From the NCBI RefSeq assembly GCF_029439465.1, contig NZ_JAROAV010000028.1:534419-598418 (forward strand): 64,000 bases of DNA. The letters are read 5' to 3'. The position numbers and the translations under genes are program-made. Source of the stretch: Luteipulveratus flavus. Lineage in GTDB: Bacteria > Actinomycetota > Actinomycetes > Actinomycetales > Dermatophilaceae. This document shows positions 7,622-16,003 of this stretch, one piece after another; position 1 is the stretch's first letter; every line of letters starts with the position of its first letter. A model generated the notes under the pieces. The model was not told the DNA's origin, did not search any database, and worked only from the letters and a program-made list of their open reading frames with translations.

Positions 7622-9258
7622 TGCCTGCGCGCCCCACGGCAGTCGTCATCGGCGGTGGCGTCGCCGGCCTCGCGTCGGCCGCGCTGCTGGCCCGGGACGG
7701 GCACGACGTCGAGCTGCACGAGCAGAACTCCGTCCTCGGCGGCCGCGCCGGCCGGTGGAACCGCGACGGGTTCCGGTTCGACACCGGACCGTCGTGGTAC
7801 CTCATGGCCGACGTGTTCGACCACTTCTTCCGCCTGCTCGGCACGACCACGCAGGACCAGCTGGACCTCGTCCGGCTCGACCCGGCGTACCGGGTGTTCT
7901 TCGAGGGCGACCCGAGCCCGATGGACGTGCGCTCGGACCCGGCGGCCGTGGCGGCCGCCTTCGAGCGGGTCGAGCCCGGCGCGGGGACCGCGCTCACCGC
8001 CTACCTCGCGTCCGCTCGGGAGACGTACGACCTGGCCGTCCGACGCTTCCTCTACACGACGTACGCCTCGATGCTGCCCCTCGCACGGCCCGACGTGCTG
8101 CGGCGGCTCGGCCGGCTGGCCCGGCTGCTCGGGCAGCCGCTGGACCGGTTCGCCGGCCGGTACGTCCACGACCACCGGCTCGCCCAGGTGCTCGGCTACC
8201 CGGCCGTCTTCCTCGGCACGTCCCCTTCGCGCGCGCCGAGCATGTACCACCTGATGAGCCACCTCGACCTGGTGGAGGGCGTCTTCTACCCGCAGGGTGG
8301 GTTCGCCCGGCTCGTCGACTCGCTGGCGGCTCTGGCTGAGGCCGAGGGCGTCCGCATCCACACCGGGTCGACAGCGACGCAGATCGTCACCGCACCGCGC
8401 GCGGCCCGGCCGCTGCGGGGCGATCGCCGTACGGCGCAGGTCCGGGGCGTGCGGGTGCACGACGCCGAGGGGCAGGAGCGGACGGTCCCGGCCGACGTCG
8501 TGGTCGGCGCCACCGACCTGCACCACGTCGAGACGCGGTTGCTGCCGGAGCCGCTGCGCAGCCGGCCCGAGTCGTGGTGGCGCCGGCGCGACCCCGGCCC
8601 CGGAGCGGTGCTCGTCCTGCTCGGCGTCCGTGGCTCGCTGCCGCAGCTCGCGCACCACTCGCTGCTGTTCACCCGGGAGTGGGAGCGGCACTTCGACGTC
8701 CTCGCCGGCTCGGGCGACCCCGTACCCGACCCCGCGTCGATCTACGTCTCCCGGACGTCGGCGACCGACTCCGACGCCGCGCCGCCCGACCACGAGAACC
8801 TGTTCGTCCTCGTCCCCGTCCCTGCGGACCCCGCGCTGGGACGCGGCGGGCTCGACGGCGACGGCGACCCGCAGGTCGAGCGGGTCGCCGACGCCGCCGT
8901 CCGCCAGATCGCCTCCTGGGCCGGCGTTCCCGACCTGGCCGAGCGGATCGTGGTCCGTCGCACCATCGGTCCCGGCGACTTCGTGGCCGACCTCAACGCG
9001 TGGGCCGGCGGCGCGCTCGGGCTCGCGCACACGCTGCGCCAGAGCGCCTTCCTGCGCGGCCGCAACACCTCGCGCACGGTCGACGGCCTGTACTACGCGG
9101 GTCACGGCACCATCCCGGGCATCGGCCTGCCCATGTGCCTGATCAGCGCCGAGGTCCTGCTCAAGGCCGTCCGCGGCGACCGGTCCACCGAGCGCCTGTC
9201 CGAGCCGCTGCCCGCACGCCGTCCGTCCCCGGCCGGGACCGGAGGTGGCGCGCGATGA
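7621..9258 (+). CDS. crtI: Phytoene desaturase family FAD oxidoreductase (CrtI/CrtN-like)
   Basis: The 545-residue protein begins at ATG 7621, sharing one base with the preceding TGA. The N-terminal dinucleotide-binding motif is VIGGGVAGLASAALLARDGH followed by GGRAGRW; the C-terminal FAD-binding end is YYAGHGTIPGIGLPMCLISA. The internal FDTGPSWYLM is typical of carotenoid desaturases. The enzyme introduces conjugated double bonds into the colourless precursor at the membrane. It may act on phytoene or on dehydrosqualene; the number of desaturation steps cannot be read from sequence. It is coupled to the P450 downstream by ATGA. A second, more distant relative lies at 14312-16003 on the other strand. 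Confidence 0.92.
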   Translation: MPARPTAVVIGGGVAGLASAALLARDGHDVELHEQNSVLGGRAGRWNRDGFRFDTGPSWYLMADVFDHFFRLLGTTTQDQLDLVRLDPAYRVFFEGDPSPMDVRSDPAAVAAAFERVEPGAGTALTAYLASARETYDLAVRRFLYTTYASMLPLARPDVLRRLGRLARLLGQPLDRFAGRYVHDHRLAQVLGYPAVFLGTSPSRAPSMYHLMSHLDLVEGVFYPQGGFARLVDSLAALAEAEGVRIHTGSTATQIVTAPRAARPLRGDRRTAQVRGVRVHDAEGQERTVPADVVVGATDLHHVETRLLPEPLRSRPESWWRRRDPGPGAVLVLLGVRGSLPQLAHHSLLFTREWERHFDVLAGSGDPVPDPASIYVSRTSATDSDAAPPDHENLFVLVPVPADPALGRGGLDGDGDPQVERVADAAVRQIASWAGVPDLAERIVVRRTIGPGDFVADLNAWAGGALGLAHTLRQSAFLRGRNTSRTVDGLYYAGHGTIPGIGLPMCLISAEVLLKAVRGDRSTERLSEPLPARRPSPAGTGGGAR

Positions 9259-10640
9259 GCTCGCTGACCGCCCCGGCGTGGACGCGTCGGCCGATCGACG
9301 TCGGCATCCCGGGACCCACCCCGCGCGACATGGCGACGGGCTTCTGGTCGATCCGCGCCGACCCGCTGTCCTACCTCGCGGCCACCCGGGAGCGGTACGG
9401 CGACCGGGTCGCCTTCCCCATCCCCGGGCCGCCTGCGCTGCTGCTGTCCGACCCCGACGACGTCCGCCGCGTCCTGCAGACCTCCGCGCGCACCTGGGGC
9501 AAGGACACCGTCCAGTACGCCGCTCTCGGCCGCGTCACCGGGCCCGGCCTGCTCGCCTCCTCCGAGCCGAGCTGGATCGACCACCGCCGTCTCGCCGCGC
9601 CCGCCTTCCACCACCAGCGCCTGGACCGCGTCGGCGTCCACGTGGCCGAGGCGACCGACGAGGCGCTGGCCCGTTGGGACGTCCCGTCGCCGTACGGCGC
9701 CACGGTCGACGTCGCACGGCTGACCCTCGGCGTCGCGCTGGACGTCGTCGGACGCGCGCTCTTCTCCGCCGACCTGTCCGACCAGGCGCACCGCCTGCTC
9801 GAGGCGACCAGCGCCGCGGCTCGCCTCGTCGTCCGCCTCGGCCGCGGCATCGTGCCGGTGCCGGAGCGGATCCCCACGCCGCTCAACCGTCGACTGGTAC
9901 GGACCCGGCGCGAGCTGGACACGCTGTGCCTGCAGCTGATCGCCACGCGGCGGGCGACCGGAGTCGGCGGCGACGGAGCCGGTGGCGACGACCTGCTCGG
10001 GCTCCTGGTCGACAGCGGGCTGAGCGACCAGGAGATCCGCGACGAGCTGGTCACGATGGTCATCGCCGGCCACGAGACCGTGGCCGCCGCGCTGACCTGG
10101 TCGCTCATGCTGCTGGCCCAGGACCAGGACGCGCAGGACCGGCTGCGGGCCGAGGCGCTCGCGCACATCGGGCCCGTCCCGATGGTCGGCACCGCGCAAC
10201 GGCTGCCCTGGACGCGCGCGGTCGTCGACGAGGCGCTGCGGCTGTACCCGCCGGCCTGGGTGATCTCCCGCCGCTCCCACCAGCCGGACGTCCTCAGCGG
10301 CCACGACGTCCCGGCCGGCACGACCGCGATCATCAGCCCCTGGCTGCTGCACCGCCGCGCCGACGCCTGGCCCGAGCCGGACGCCTTCCGGCCGGAACGG
10401 TTCCTGGACCGCTCGGCCGCCCGGTCGGACTACCTGCCGTTCGGCGCCGGCCCCCGGCTGTGCATCGGGCGTGAGTTCGCCCTCGGCGAGATGACGATCG
10501 TGCTCGGTCGGCTGCTGACGGCGTACCGGATCGGCCTGCCGCGCGACTGGTCCCCGCCGGTCCCGCAGGCGCTGATCGCGGTCCACCCGCGCGGTGGGAT
10601 GCCCCTGCACGTCACCCCGCTCGGTGGGCGCCACCCGTGA
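9255..10640 (+). CDS. Cytochrome P450 of the carotenoid operon
   Basis: This is a 461-residue class I-type soluble P450. The oxygen-binding I-helix is VIAGHETVAAALTW, the K-helix ExxR is DEALRLYPP, the meander carries FRPERFL, and the heme loop FGAGPRLCIGREFA supplies the cysteine ligand. Overall it resembles the CYP175-type and related P450s associated with bacterial carotenoid clusters. Position between desaturase and glycosyltransferase suggests it hydroxylates or fully oxidises a terminal carotenoid carbon to create the attachment point for sugar, a role played by CrtP and an aldehyde dehydrogenase in staphyloxanthin synthesis. No ferredoxin or reductase partner is nearby. The P450 call is certain; the substrate is inferred from context. 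Confidence 0.93.
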   Translation: MSSLTAPAWTRRPIDVGIPGPTPRDMATGFWSIRADPLSYLAATRERYGDRVAFPIPGPPALLLSDPDDVRRVLQTSARTWGKDTVQYAALGRVTGPGLLASSEPSWIDHRRLAAPAFHHQRLDRVGVHVAEATDEALARWDVPSPYGATVDVARLTLGVALDVVGRALFSADLSDQAHRLLEATSAAARLVVRLGRGIVPVPERIPTPLNRRLVRTRRELDTLCLQLIATRRATGVGGDGAGGDDLLGLLVDSGLSDQEIRDELVTMVIAGHETVAAALTWSLMLLAQDQDAQDRLRAEALAHIGPVPMVGTAQRLPWTRAVVDEALRLYPPAWVISRRSHQPDVLSGHDVPAGTTAIISPWLLHRRADAWPEPDAFRPERFLDRSAARSDYLPFGAGPRLCIGREFALGEMTIVLGRLLTAYRIGLPRDWSPPVPQALIAVHPRGGMPLHVTPLGGRHP

Positions 10641-11791
10641 GTACGGCGCTGCTGGTCGTCCTGCTGGTGATCGCCGGCGTGCTCGGTCACCGGCAGCTCG
10701 CCGGCCTGCGCCCCGTCCCTCGGGGCGGACCCGAGGACGGCCGCGGCGGCGAGGTGTCGGTCGTGGTCCCGGCCCGCGACGAAGCGACGCGGCTCCCCGC
10801 CCTGCTGACCTCGCTCGCGACACTGGAGTCAGCGGTGGCCGAGGTCGTGGTGGTCGACGACGGGTCGTCCGACGGCACGGCCGAGGTGGCCCGCGCGCGC
10901 GGAGCAAGGGTCCTCCCGGTCACCGCGGTGCCCGCCGGATGGACCGGCAAGGCGCACGCCTGCCACCTCGGCGCGCAGGCCACCACCGGGCGGATCCTGC
11001 TGTTCCTGGACGCCGACACCGTGCTCGCACCTGACGCGCTGGACGGGCTGCTCGCGCTGCACCAGGACCGCGGCGGGCTCGTGTCGGTGCAGCCGTACCA
11101 CCAGGTCGAGCGGCCGTACGAGCAGCTGTCCGCCTACTTCAACGTCGTGTCGCTGATGGGCAGCGGCGCGTTCTCCGACAGTGAGCGGCGTCGTCCGATG
11201 GCGTTCGGCCCGTGCCTGCTCACCACGCGCGCCGACTACGAACGAGCCGGCGGTCACGCCGCGGCGCGCGCCAACATCCTCGACGACGCCGGGCTGGCCG
11301 CCGCGTACGCGCAGGCCGGTCTCCCCGTCCGCTGCTTCGCGGGGGGCGACCTCGTGCGGATGCGGATGTACCCGGGCGGCCCCCGGCAGCTGGCCGAGGG
11401 GTGGACGAAGAACATCGCCTCCGGCGCGAGCCAGGCGGCGACCGGTCCGGCGGTGGCCGCGGCGGTCTGGGTCGCCGCGCACTTCGCCGTGGCGGTCGGG
11501 ACGCTGCTGTCGGTCGCCGGAGCCGTCGCCGGAAGTCCGGTTCCGCTGTCCTCGGGGTCGCTGGTGGCGTGGCTGCTCGCCTGGCTCGGCGCGGCGCTGC
11601 AGCTGCGGTGGTTCCTGCACCGGATCGGTTCCTTCCGGTGGTGGACCTGGGCGGTCTTCCCGGTCCCGCTGCTCGCCTTCGGGCTGCTGTTCGCGCGCTC
11701 GCTGGTGCTCACGTACCTGCGGCGGTCGGTGCGCTGGCGGGGCCGTGACGTCGAGCTGGCCCGGGGTCCTGCGAGCACGAAGGACGCCTGA
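10637..11791 (+). CDS. Membrane glycosyltransferase family 2 (CrtQ-like)
   Basis: The protein of 384 residues starts at GTG 10637, which overlaps the P450 stop as GTGA. An N-terminal hydrophobic anchor is followed by a GT-A fold with VVVPARDEA, VVVDDGSSDGT and FLDADT (DxD), then PAGWTGKAHA, a catalytic-region DDAGLAAAYAQAGL and a QLAEGWTKN motif of processive-like GT2 enzymes. Three to four C-terminal membrane segments follow. This layout, including WTGKAHAC and EGWTKN, matches the diaponeurosporenoate glucosyltransferase CrtQ of Staphylococcus in outline. It likely attaches a sugar to the oxidised carotenoid on the cytoplasmic face. CrtQ-like function is supported by the adjacent CrtO-like gene but remains inference. 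Confidence 0.85.
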   Translation: MSTALLVVLLVIAGVLGHRQLAGLRPVPRGGPEDGRGGEVSVVVPARDEATRLPALLTSLATLESAVAEVVVVDDGSSDGTAEVARARGARVLPVTAVPAGWTGKAHACHLGAQATTGRILLFLDADTVLAPDALDGLLALHQDRGGLVSVQPYHQVERPYEQLSAYFNVVSLMGSGAFSDSERRRPMAFGPCLLTTRADYERAGGHAAARANILDDAGLAAAYAQAGLPVRCFAGGDLVRMRMYPGGPRQLAEGWTKNIASGASQAATGPAVAAAVWVAAHFAVAVGTLLSVAGAVAGSPVPLSSGSLVAWLLAWLGAALQLRWFLHRIGSFRWWTWAVFPVPLLAFGLLFARSLVLTYLRRSVRWRGRDVELARGPASTKDA

Positions 11792-11792
11792 G

Positions 11793-12284
11793 TTGCTCGA
11801 GCCGGTGATGCCGCTGCCGCTCACCGTCGTGGTCGACGTGATCGCCTGGGGCGCCTTCCACGCCGGGACGGGTTACCTCGCGCACCGGCTGGACGAGCGA
11901 CGCCTCAGGCGGGACGGACCGCTGCTGCGGGCGAAGCGGTTCGAGGACGGCGGCCGCTGGTACCGGCGGCGACTGCGGATCGACCGGTGGAAGGACCGGC
12001 TCCCCGAGGCCGGCGACCTCTTCTCCGGCGGCGTCAGCAAGGCGCGGCTGCCCGTGTCCGACGGTGGTGGGCTGGCGCTGTTCGTCCGCGAGACGCGTCG
12101 GGCGGAGCTCACGCACTGGTGGGCGATGGCCTGCGGTCCGCTCTTCGCGCTGTGGAACCCGCCGCTGGCGACCGCCCTGCTCGTCGCGTACGGGGTCGGT
12201 GTGAACGCGCCGTTCATCGCGATCCAGCGGTACAACCGCTTCCGCGCCCAGGCGGTGCTCGCCGCGAGGAGCCGCACGGTCTGA
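11793..12284 (+). CDS. CrtO-like glycosyl-carotenoid acyltransferase
   Basis: This small 163-residue membrane protein closes the pigment operon. Conserved features recall Staphylococcus aureus CrtO (glycosyl-4,4'-diaponeurosporenoate acyltransferase, about the same length): FEDGGRWYRRRLRIDRWKD, a later ETRRAELTHW and PFIAIQRYNRFR. CrtO has corresponding WYVRKWK-, ETKRAELIHW- and QRYNRPR-type segments. The enzyme would esterify the sugar of the glycosylated carotenoid with a fatty acid. I chose TTG 11793 because AAGGA lies 8 nt upstream; ATG 11808 is the main alternative. It begins 1 nt after the glycosyltransferase stop. The family resemblance is strong to the eye, but has not been tested by alignment software. 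Confidence 0.8.
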   Translation: MLEPVMPLPLTVVVDVIAWGAFHAGTGYLAHRLDERRLRRDGPLLRAKRFEDGGRWYRRRLRIDRWKDRLPEAGDLFSGGVSKARLPVSDGGGLALFVRETRRAELTHWWAMACGPLFALWNPPLATALLVAYGVGVNAPFIAIQRYNRFRAQAVLAARSRTV

Positions 12285-12406
12285 CGGACCCACCACCTCT
12301 CGTACGGGCGCGCAGATCGACCCGCGCGGTTATGCTGTCCCGGCATCCTCCAGCTCGAATCAGCGGCTGGTCCTTCTCTTGCGCAGGTCCGGAGAGGTCG
12401 TCGCCG

Positions 12407-12778
12407 ATGAGCACGGAAGCATCCCTTCTCACCGATGCCGAGCAGCTGCTGCGGCACGCCGCGAGGCAGTCGCCGGCCGTGGCCGCGCGGGTGCGTGACC
12501 GGGTCGTCCAGCTGCACCGACCGCTGGCCCTGAGCCTGGCCGACGGGTTCGACGAGGGCGCCGATCGCGAGCAGCTGCGGGATGCCGCGGTGCTCGGCCT
12601 CGTGCTGGCCGTACGCCGCTACCGGCCGGGCGACCCCGACGGCTTCACCGCCTACGCCACCGCGACGATCGTCGCCCTCCTCCAGCGCTGCCCCCGCGGC
12701 GAGCACGACCAGGATCCGACACCGCCCCCGGAAGCGAGCGAGGTCAGCGCCGTCCCGTCCCGACCGCCCACCGACTAG
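12407..12778 (+). CDS. Truncated sigma-70 region 2-like protein
   Basis: The 123-residue product resembles only region 2 of the sigma factor at 2080-2946: compare RRYRPGDPDGFTAYATATIV here with RRYRPGAPCGFVGYAAPTIT there, and LRDAAVLGLVLAVRRYRP with LEQVALLALVNATRRYRP. Regions 3 and 4, needed for -35 recognition, are absent; the C-terminus is a Pro/Glu-rich tail. GGAGAGGT lies 9 nt before ATG 12407. It may be a degenerate sigma paralogue, or a stand-alone region-2 protein that binds core polymerase or an anti-sigma factor. It is not coupled to its neighbours. The homology call is good; the role is unknown. Confidence 0.65.
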   Translation: MSTEASLLTDAEQLLRHAARQSPAVAARVRDRVVQLHRPLALSLADGFDEGADREQLRDAAVLGLVLAVRRYRPGDPDGFTAYATATIVALLQRCPRGEHDQDPTPPPEASEVSAVPSRPPTD

Positions 12779-12779
12779 A

Positions 12780-12835
12780 GCCAACGCCCCCACGCCGGTC
12801 GAGCAGGGCCAACGCCCCCACGCCGGTCGAGTAGG
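12780..12835. repeat. Two tandem 28-bp direct repeats
   Basis: Copies at 12780-12807 and 12808-12835 are identical at 27 of 28 positions (the difference is C/T in GAGCAGG versus GAGTAGG). They lead into a stretch ending in TATCGAGACCCGG, a word combination (GGTCGAGTAG ... TATCGAGACCC) that I associate with dispersed intergenic palindromes in several actinobacterial genera. Confidence 0.7.
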
Positions 12836-12855
12836 GCGAACGAAGTGATGCCCGT

Positions 12856-12910
12856 ATCGAGACCCGGTGACCCGCAGGGAGACCCTCCCCGCGCGTCGCC
12901 GGGTCTCGAT
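12856..12910. terminator. Palindromic intergenic element, likely terminator
   Basis: ATCGAGACCCGG (12856-12867) and CCGGGTCTCGAT (12899-12910) form a perfect 12-bp inverted repeat with a 31-nt GC-rich interior. It lies 12 nt after the stop of the minus-strand SDR gene and 77 nt after the stop of the plus-strand sigma-like gene, so it can serve both convergent genes. There is no U-tract. Confidence 0.6.
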
Positions 12911-12921
12911 GACGCCCTCGG

Positions 12922-14319
12922 CTACTCGTCGGCGTCGGCGCGCCGCTCGGCGAGCAGGGCCAGCCGGCGCAGCGTCTCGGTGTTGCGCGGGGCGATCCCG
13001 CTCTGCCGCAGCACCTTCGGGAGAACGCGGCTCGGGCCGGACACCACGTCCTCCTGGATCGTGACGGTGCAGGCGTGCTCGCCGTCGGGCTCCAGCGTCA
13101 GCCGGACGCGCGCCTCCCCCGCCGGCCAGCCGCGCGCCGTGAGCACCAGCCGCCGTCCGGGCTCGCACGCCTCCACCACGGTCGTGTCGGACAGGAGCAC
13201 CGGCCAGACGCCGGCGGAGTGGTGGATGCGGCTGCCGGGTGCGGGCCACGCCTGGTCCACCGCGCGGATGCGCGCCGTGCCGACCACCCAGGTGGCGTAG
13301 CTCCATCCGTCGGCGAGGACCTCCCACACCCGGTCGGTCGGGGCAGCCACCGTGCGGTGCAGCCGCCATCCCTCGGACGTGCCGTTCGAGCTCATGACGT
13401 CTCCTTCGGAGTTGCGGTCGTCGGTACCGAGCAGCAGCGAGCGGCCGGCCCGGATCTCGTCCGCCGGCCGGGGTTGGAGGACGTTGCCGGAACCCGCTGG
13501 CACGCCGCTGCCCGGCTGCAGAGCCAGCCGGCTCAGCAGCGGACCGACGAGCAGGTCGTACAACCCAGGCATCGTGCGGAAGCCGAGCACGATGACCTTG
13601 TTGGCCACGCCCACGTCGAGGTCGCGCCGGGGCCGGTCCAGCGCCTTCAGGATGGCCTCGGCCACGCGGTCGGCGCCCGCCACGGGAGGTGGCGCCTGAC
13701 CGTGCCGCCCCAGGTAGGTGCCGGCCAGCTGGTAGATGGGCGTGTCGACGCCCCCGGGTGAGATCAGCGAGATCCGGACGTCGGGACGGTCCCGGTTCTC
13801 CTGCTGCAGGGTGCGCACGAAACCGTGCATCCCCCACTTGGCGGTGGTGTAGGAGATCATCCCGGGCGCCGTCGCCTTCCCCAGCAGCGAGCCGACGAGG
13901 ACGACGCTGCCGCCCTCGGCCGCGCGGAAGCGCCGCACCGCCTCACGGCAGACCCGCGTCGCCCCCACGAGCGTGGTGTCGAGCACGGCCTCGAAAACCT
14001 CCGGCGGCACGTCCTCGAACCGGCCGTACGCGAGGACGCCCGCGCAGTGGACGACAGTCTCCAGCCGTCCGAGCGAGGCCGCGGTCTCGAACGCCGCGTG
14101 CAGCGCGTCGGTGTCCCGGACGTCGGCGACCGCGACCACGGCCGTACCGCCGACCAGCTCGCAGGCGCGCCGAGCCTGGGCCAGCGTCTCCTCGCTGCGG
14201 CCGACCAGCACCACCGTCGTGCCGCGTGCCGCGAGCCGGAGGGCGGTCGCCAGCCCGATCCCGCTGGAGGCGCCGGTCACCAGCGCCACGGGCCGTGCTG
14301 TGTGCTGTGCCTCAGTCAT
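12922..14319 (-). CDS. SDR oxidoreductase fused in frame to a SRPBCC domain
   Basis: The 465-residue frame has two parts. Residues 1 to about 300 are a short-chain dehydrogenase/reductase: VTGASSGIGLATALRLA binds NAD(P), and the catalytic Ser and YxxxK are in LVGSLLG and SYTTAKWG. Residues about 320 to 465 are a SRPBCC/polyketide-cyclase-type hydrophobic-pocket domain (LHRTVAAPTDRVWEVLADGW). The linker contains an excellent internal ribosome site before an in-frame ATG at 13395, so a separate 157-residue SRPBCC protein may also be made. The start at 14319 overlaps the stop of the upstream oxidoreductase by 8 nt (ATGACTGA), indicating an operon. Either this is a genuine fusion producing two products or a stop codon between two genes has been lost. 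The substrate is unknown. Confidence 0.85.
   Translation of the reverse strand: MTEAQHTARPVALVTGASSGIGLATALRLAARGTTVVLVGRSEETLAQARRACELVGGTAVVAVADVRDTDALHAAFETAASLGRLETVVHCAGVLAYGRFEDVPPEVFEAVLDTTLVGATRVCREAVRRFRAAEGGSVVLVGSLLGKATAPGMISYTTAKWGMHGFVRTLQQENRDRPDVRISLISPGGVDTPIYQLAGTYLGRHGQAPPPVAGADRVAEAILKALDRPRRDLDVGVANKVIVLGFRTMPGLYDLLVGPLLSRLALQPGSGVPAGSGNVLQPRPADEIRAGRSLLLGTDDRNSEGDVMSSNGTSEGWRLHRTVAAPTDRVWEVLADGWSYATWVVGTARIRAVDQAWPAPGSRIHHSAGVWPVLLSDTTVVEACEPGRRLVLTARGWPAGEARVRLTLEPDGEHACTVTIQEDVVSGPSRVLPKVLRQSGIAPRNTETLRRLALLAERRADADE
13393..13406 (-). promoter_or_regulatory. Internal ribosome binding site and start for a free SRPBCC protein
   Basis: On the minus strand AAGGAG (13406-13401) is followed after 5 nt by ATG (13395-13393), in frame with the SDR-SRPBCC reading frame and exactly at the domain junction. 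This is a better initiation site than most true starts in the window, so the SRPBCC part (12922-13395) is probably also translated alone. Confidence 0.6.
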
Positions 14320-16003
14320 CGATCCCTGCTCTCGAGGTTGCCAGGTGGTCGGCCGTCGGTCGGGCGGACAGCGGTACCGGGCCGGTCCGACCGCCGGGTT
14401 CGTGCAGCAGCCGCTCCCACGCCGTGCGAACGAGCGCCCGCTTGACCACGCCGAGAGGACCGTGCGCGGTGAGCGCCGCCCGTGCGGCGTTCCACCCGCA
14501 CGTCCCGTGCACGCCACCACCCGGGTGCGCAGACGCACCGGCGAGGTAGAGCCCCTCCACCGGCGTCTCAGCGCGACCCAGCCCGGGGGCGGGCCGCAGG
14601 AACAGCTGCTGATGGATCGCGGAGGTCCCCGCGTTGATCGAGCCGCCGACGAGGCTGGGGTTCCAGTCCTGCAGCTGGTCCGGCGACTGCACGTACTCCC
14701 CGACGATGCGTGCTCCGAACCCCGGCGCGACCTCCTCGACCGCGTGCCGCATCCGGCCGACCTGCTCGGCGATCGCCTCCTCGCTCCAGTCGCTGCCGAC
14801 CGGCAGGTGGGTGTACGCCCACGTCGACTCGGTGCCCGCCGGCGAACGGGTCGGGTCCGCCGTCGTCATCTGGCCCAGCAGCAGGAACGGCCGAGCAGGA
14901 GCACGGCGCAGCGCGAGGTCCTTCGCGACCTCCAGCAGACCGTCCTCGTCGACTCCGAGATGGACGGTGCCCGCGCGGTCCAGGCCGGGCGCAGCCCAGG
15001 GAACCGGGCCGTCGAGGGCCCAGTTGACCTTCAGCGTGCCGGAGTCCCACTCGAACCGGTCCAGGTCCGCGCGCACCTTCGCCGGCACTGCGTCCGCCGG
15101 AAGCATCTGCTCGTACAGCAGCGGGGCGGGAACGTCGGCGAGCACCCCGCGCCGGGCCCGGACCGTCGTTCCGTCCGTGAGGCGTACGCCGACGGCCCGA
15201 CCGCCCTCGACCAGGACCTCTTGGACGGCGGTGCCCGTACGGATCTCGACGCCGACGGAGGCGGCCCGACGCGCCATCGCGCCCGACAGCTCACCGGCAC
15301 CGCCGCGCGGGACGGGGAAGCCGACGTCCTGGCCCAGCATCGCCAGCAGCCAGCCGAAGAACCCGCTGCCGGCGCCGTCGGGTGGCACGTCGCTGTGCAT
15401 GGCGTTGCCGGTCAGCAGCAGCCGTCCACCGGGCCCGGTGAAGCGTTCGTGCCCGAGCCGCCGGACGGGCACCGCCGCCAGCCGGGCCAGCTCGACCAGA
15501 CCGGCCGTCCGCTGCCGGCGCGCGAGTCGCAGCGCCGCCCGGACCGGCGGGAACGGGGTGAACAGCGCCTGGAGCAAGGGGTCGCGCACGGCGCGCCAGT
15601 GCCGGTACATCGCCAGCCACGCCTCACCGTCGCCTGCGGCCTGGGCCTCCAGCCCGGCTGCAGTGTCCTCGGGCGAACGCTCCAGGACCGCCGCGCCTCC
15701 GTCCGGTGTGGCGTGGCCCACGACGGCCGGGGCATGCATCCAGTGCAGCCCGTGGTCCTGCAGTTGCAGGTCGCGGATCACCGGGCTGGCTGCCGCCAAC
15801 GGGTAGAAGGCGCTGAACAGGTCGCTGACGAATCCGGGAGCCGCCACCTCGGCGCTGCGGACGGCACCGCCCGGCTCGTCGTTGCGTTCCAGCAGGACGA
15901 CCGTCCAACCCGCGTCGGCGAGGGCGTTGGCTGCCACGAGGCCGTTGGGTCCGGCCCCGACGACGACAGCGTCCGGAACGCTCTCCTGGGAGCGGTTCAC
16001 CAC
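14312..16003 (-). CDS. FAD-dependent oxidoreductase of the phytoene dehydrogenase-like family
   Basis: The protein of 563 residues starts at GTG 16003 with GGAGG 9 nt upstream. The nucleotide-binding motif VVVGAGPNGLVAANALADAG and the following LERNDEPGGAVRS are near the N-terminus; the C-terminal FAD contact is YLAGASAHPGGGVHGTCGWN. This pattern belongs to the NAD(P)/FAD oxidoreductases related to CrtI and human PYROXD2 rather than to classical phytoene desaturases. The downstream SDR overlaps its last 8 nt, so a two-step redox pathway is likely, with the SRPBCC domain binding a hydrophobic ligand. It may tailor a carotenoid or apocarotenoid, given the pigment operon on the opposite strand, but the link is only proximity. 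Confidence 0.87.
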   Translation of the reverse strand: MVNRSQESVPDAVVVGAGPNGLVAANALADAGWTVVLLERNDEPGGAVRSAEVAAPGFVSDLFSAFYPLAAASPVIRDLQLQDHGLHWMHAPAVVGHATPDGGAAVLERSPEDTAAGLEAQAAGDGEAWLAMYRHWRAVRDPLLQALFTPFPPVRAALRLARRQRTAGLVELARLAAVPVRRLGHERFTGPGGRLLLTGNAMHSDVPPDGAGSGFFGWLLAMLGQDVGFPVPRGGAGELSGAMARRAASVGVEIRTGTAVQEVLVEGGRAVGVRLTDGTTVRARRGVLADVPAPLLYEQMLPADAVPAKVRADLDRFEWDSGTLKVNWALDGPVPWAAPGLDRAGTVHLGVDEDGLLEVAKDLALRRAPARPFLLLGQMTTADPTRSPAGTESTWAYTHLPVGSDWSEEAIAEQVGRMRHAVEEVAPGFGARIVGEYVQSPDQLQDWNPSLVGGSINAGTSAIHQQLFLRPAPGLGRAETPVEGLYLAGASAHPGGGVHGTCGWNAARAALTAHGPLGVVKRALVRTAWERLLHEPGGRTGPVPLSARPTADHLATSRAGIDD

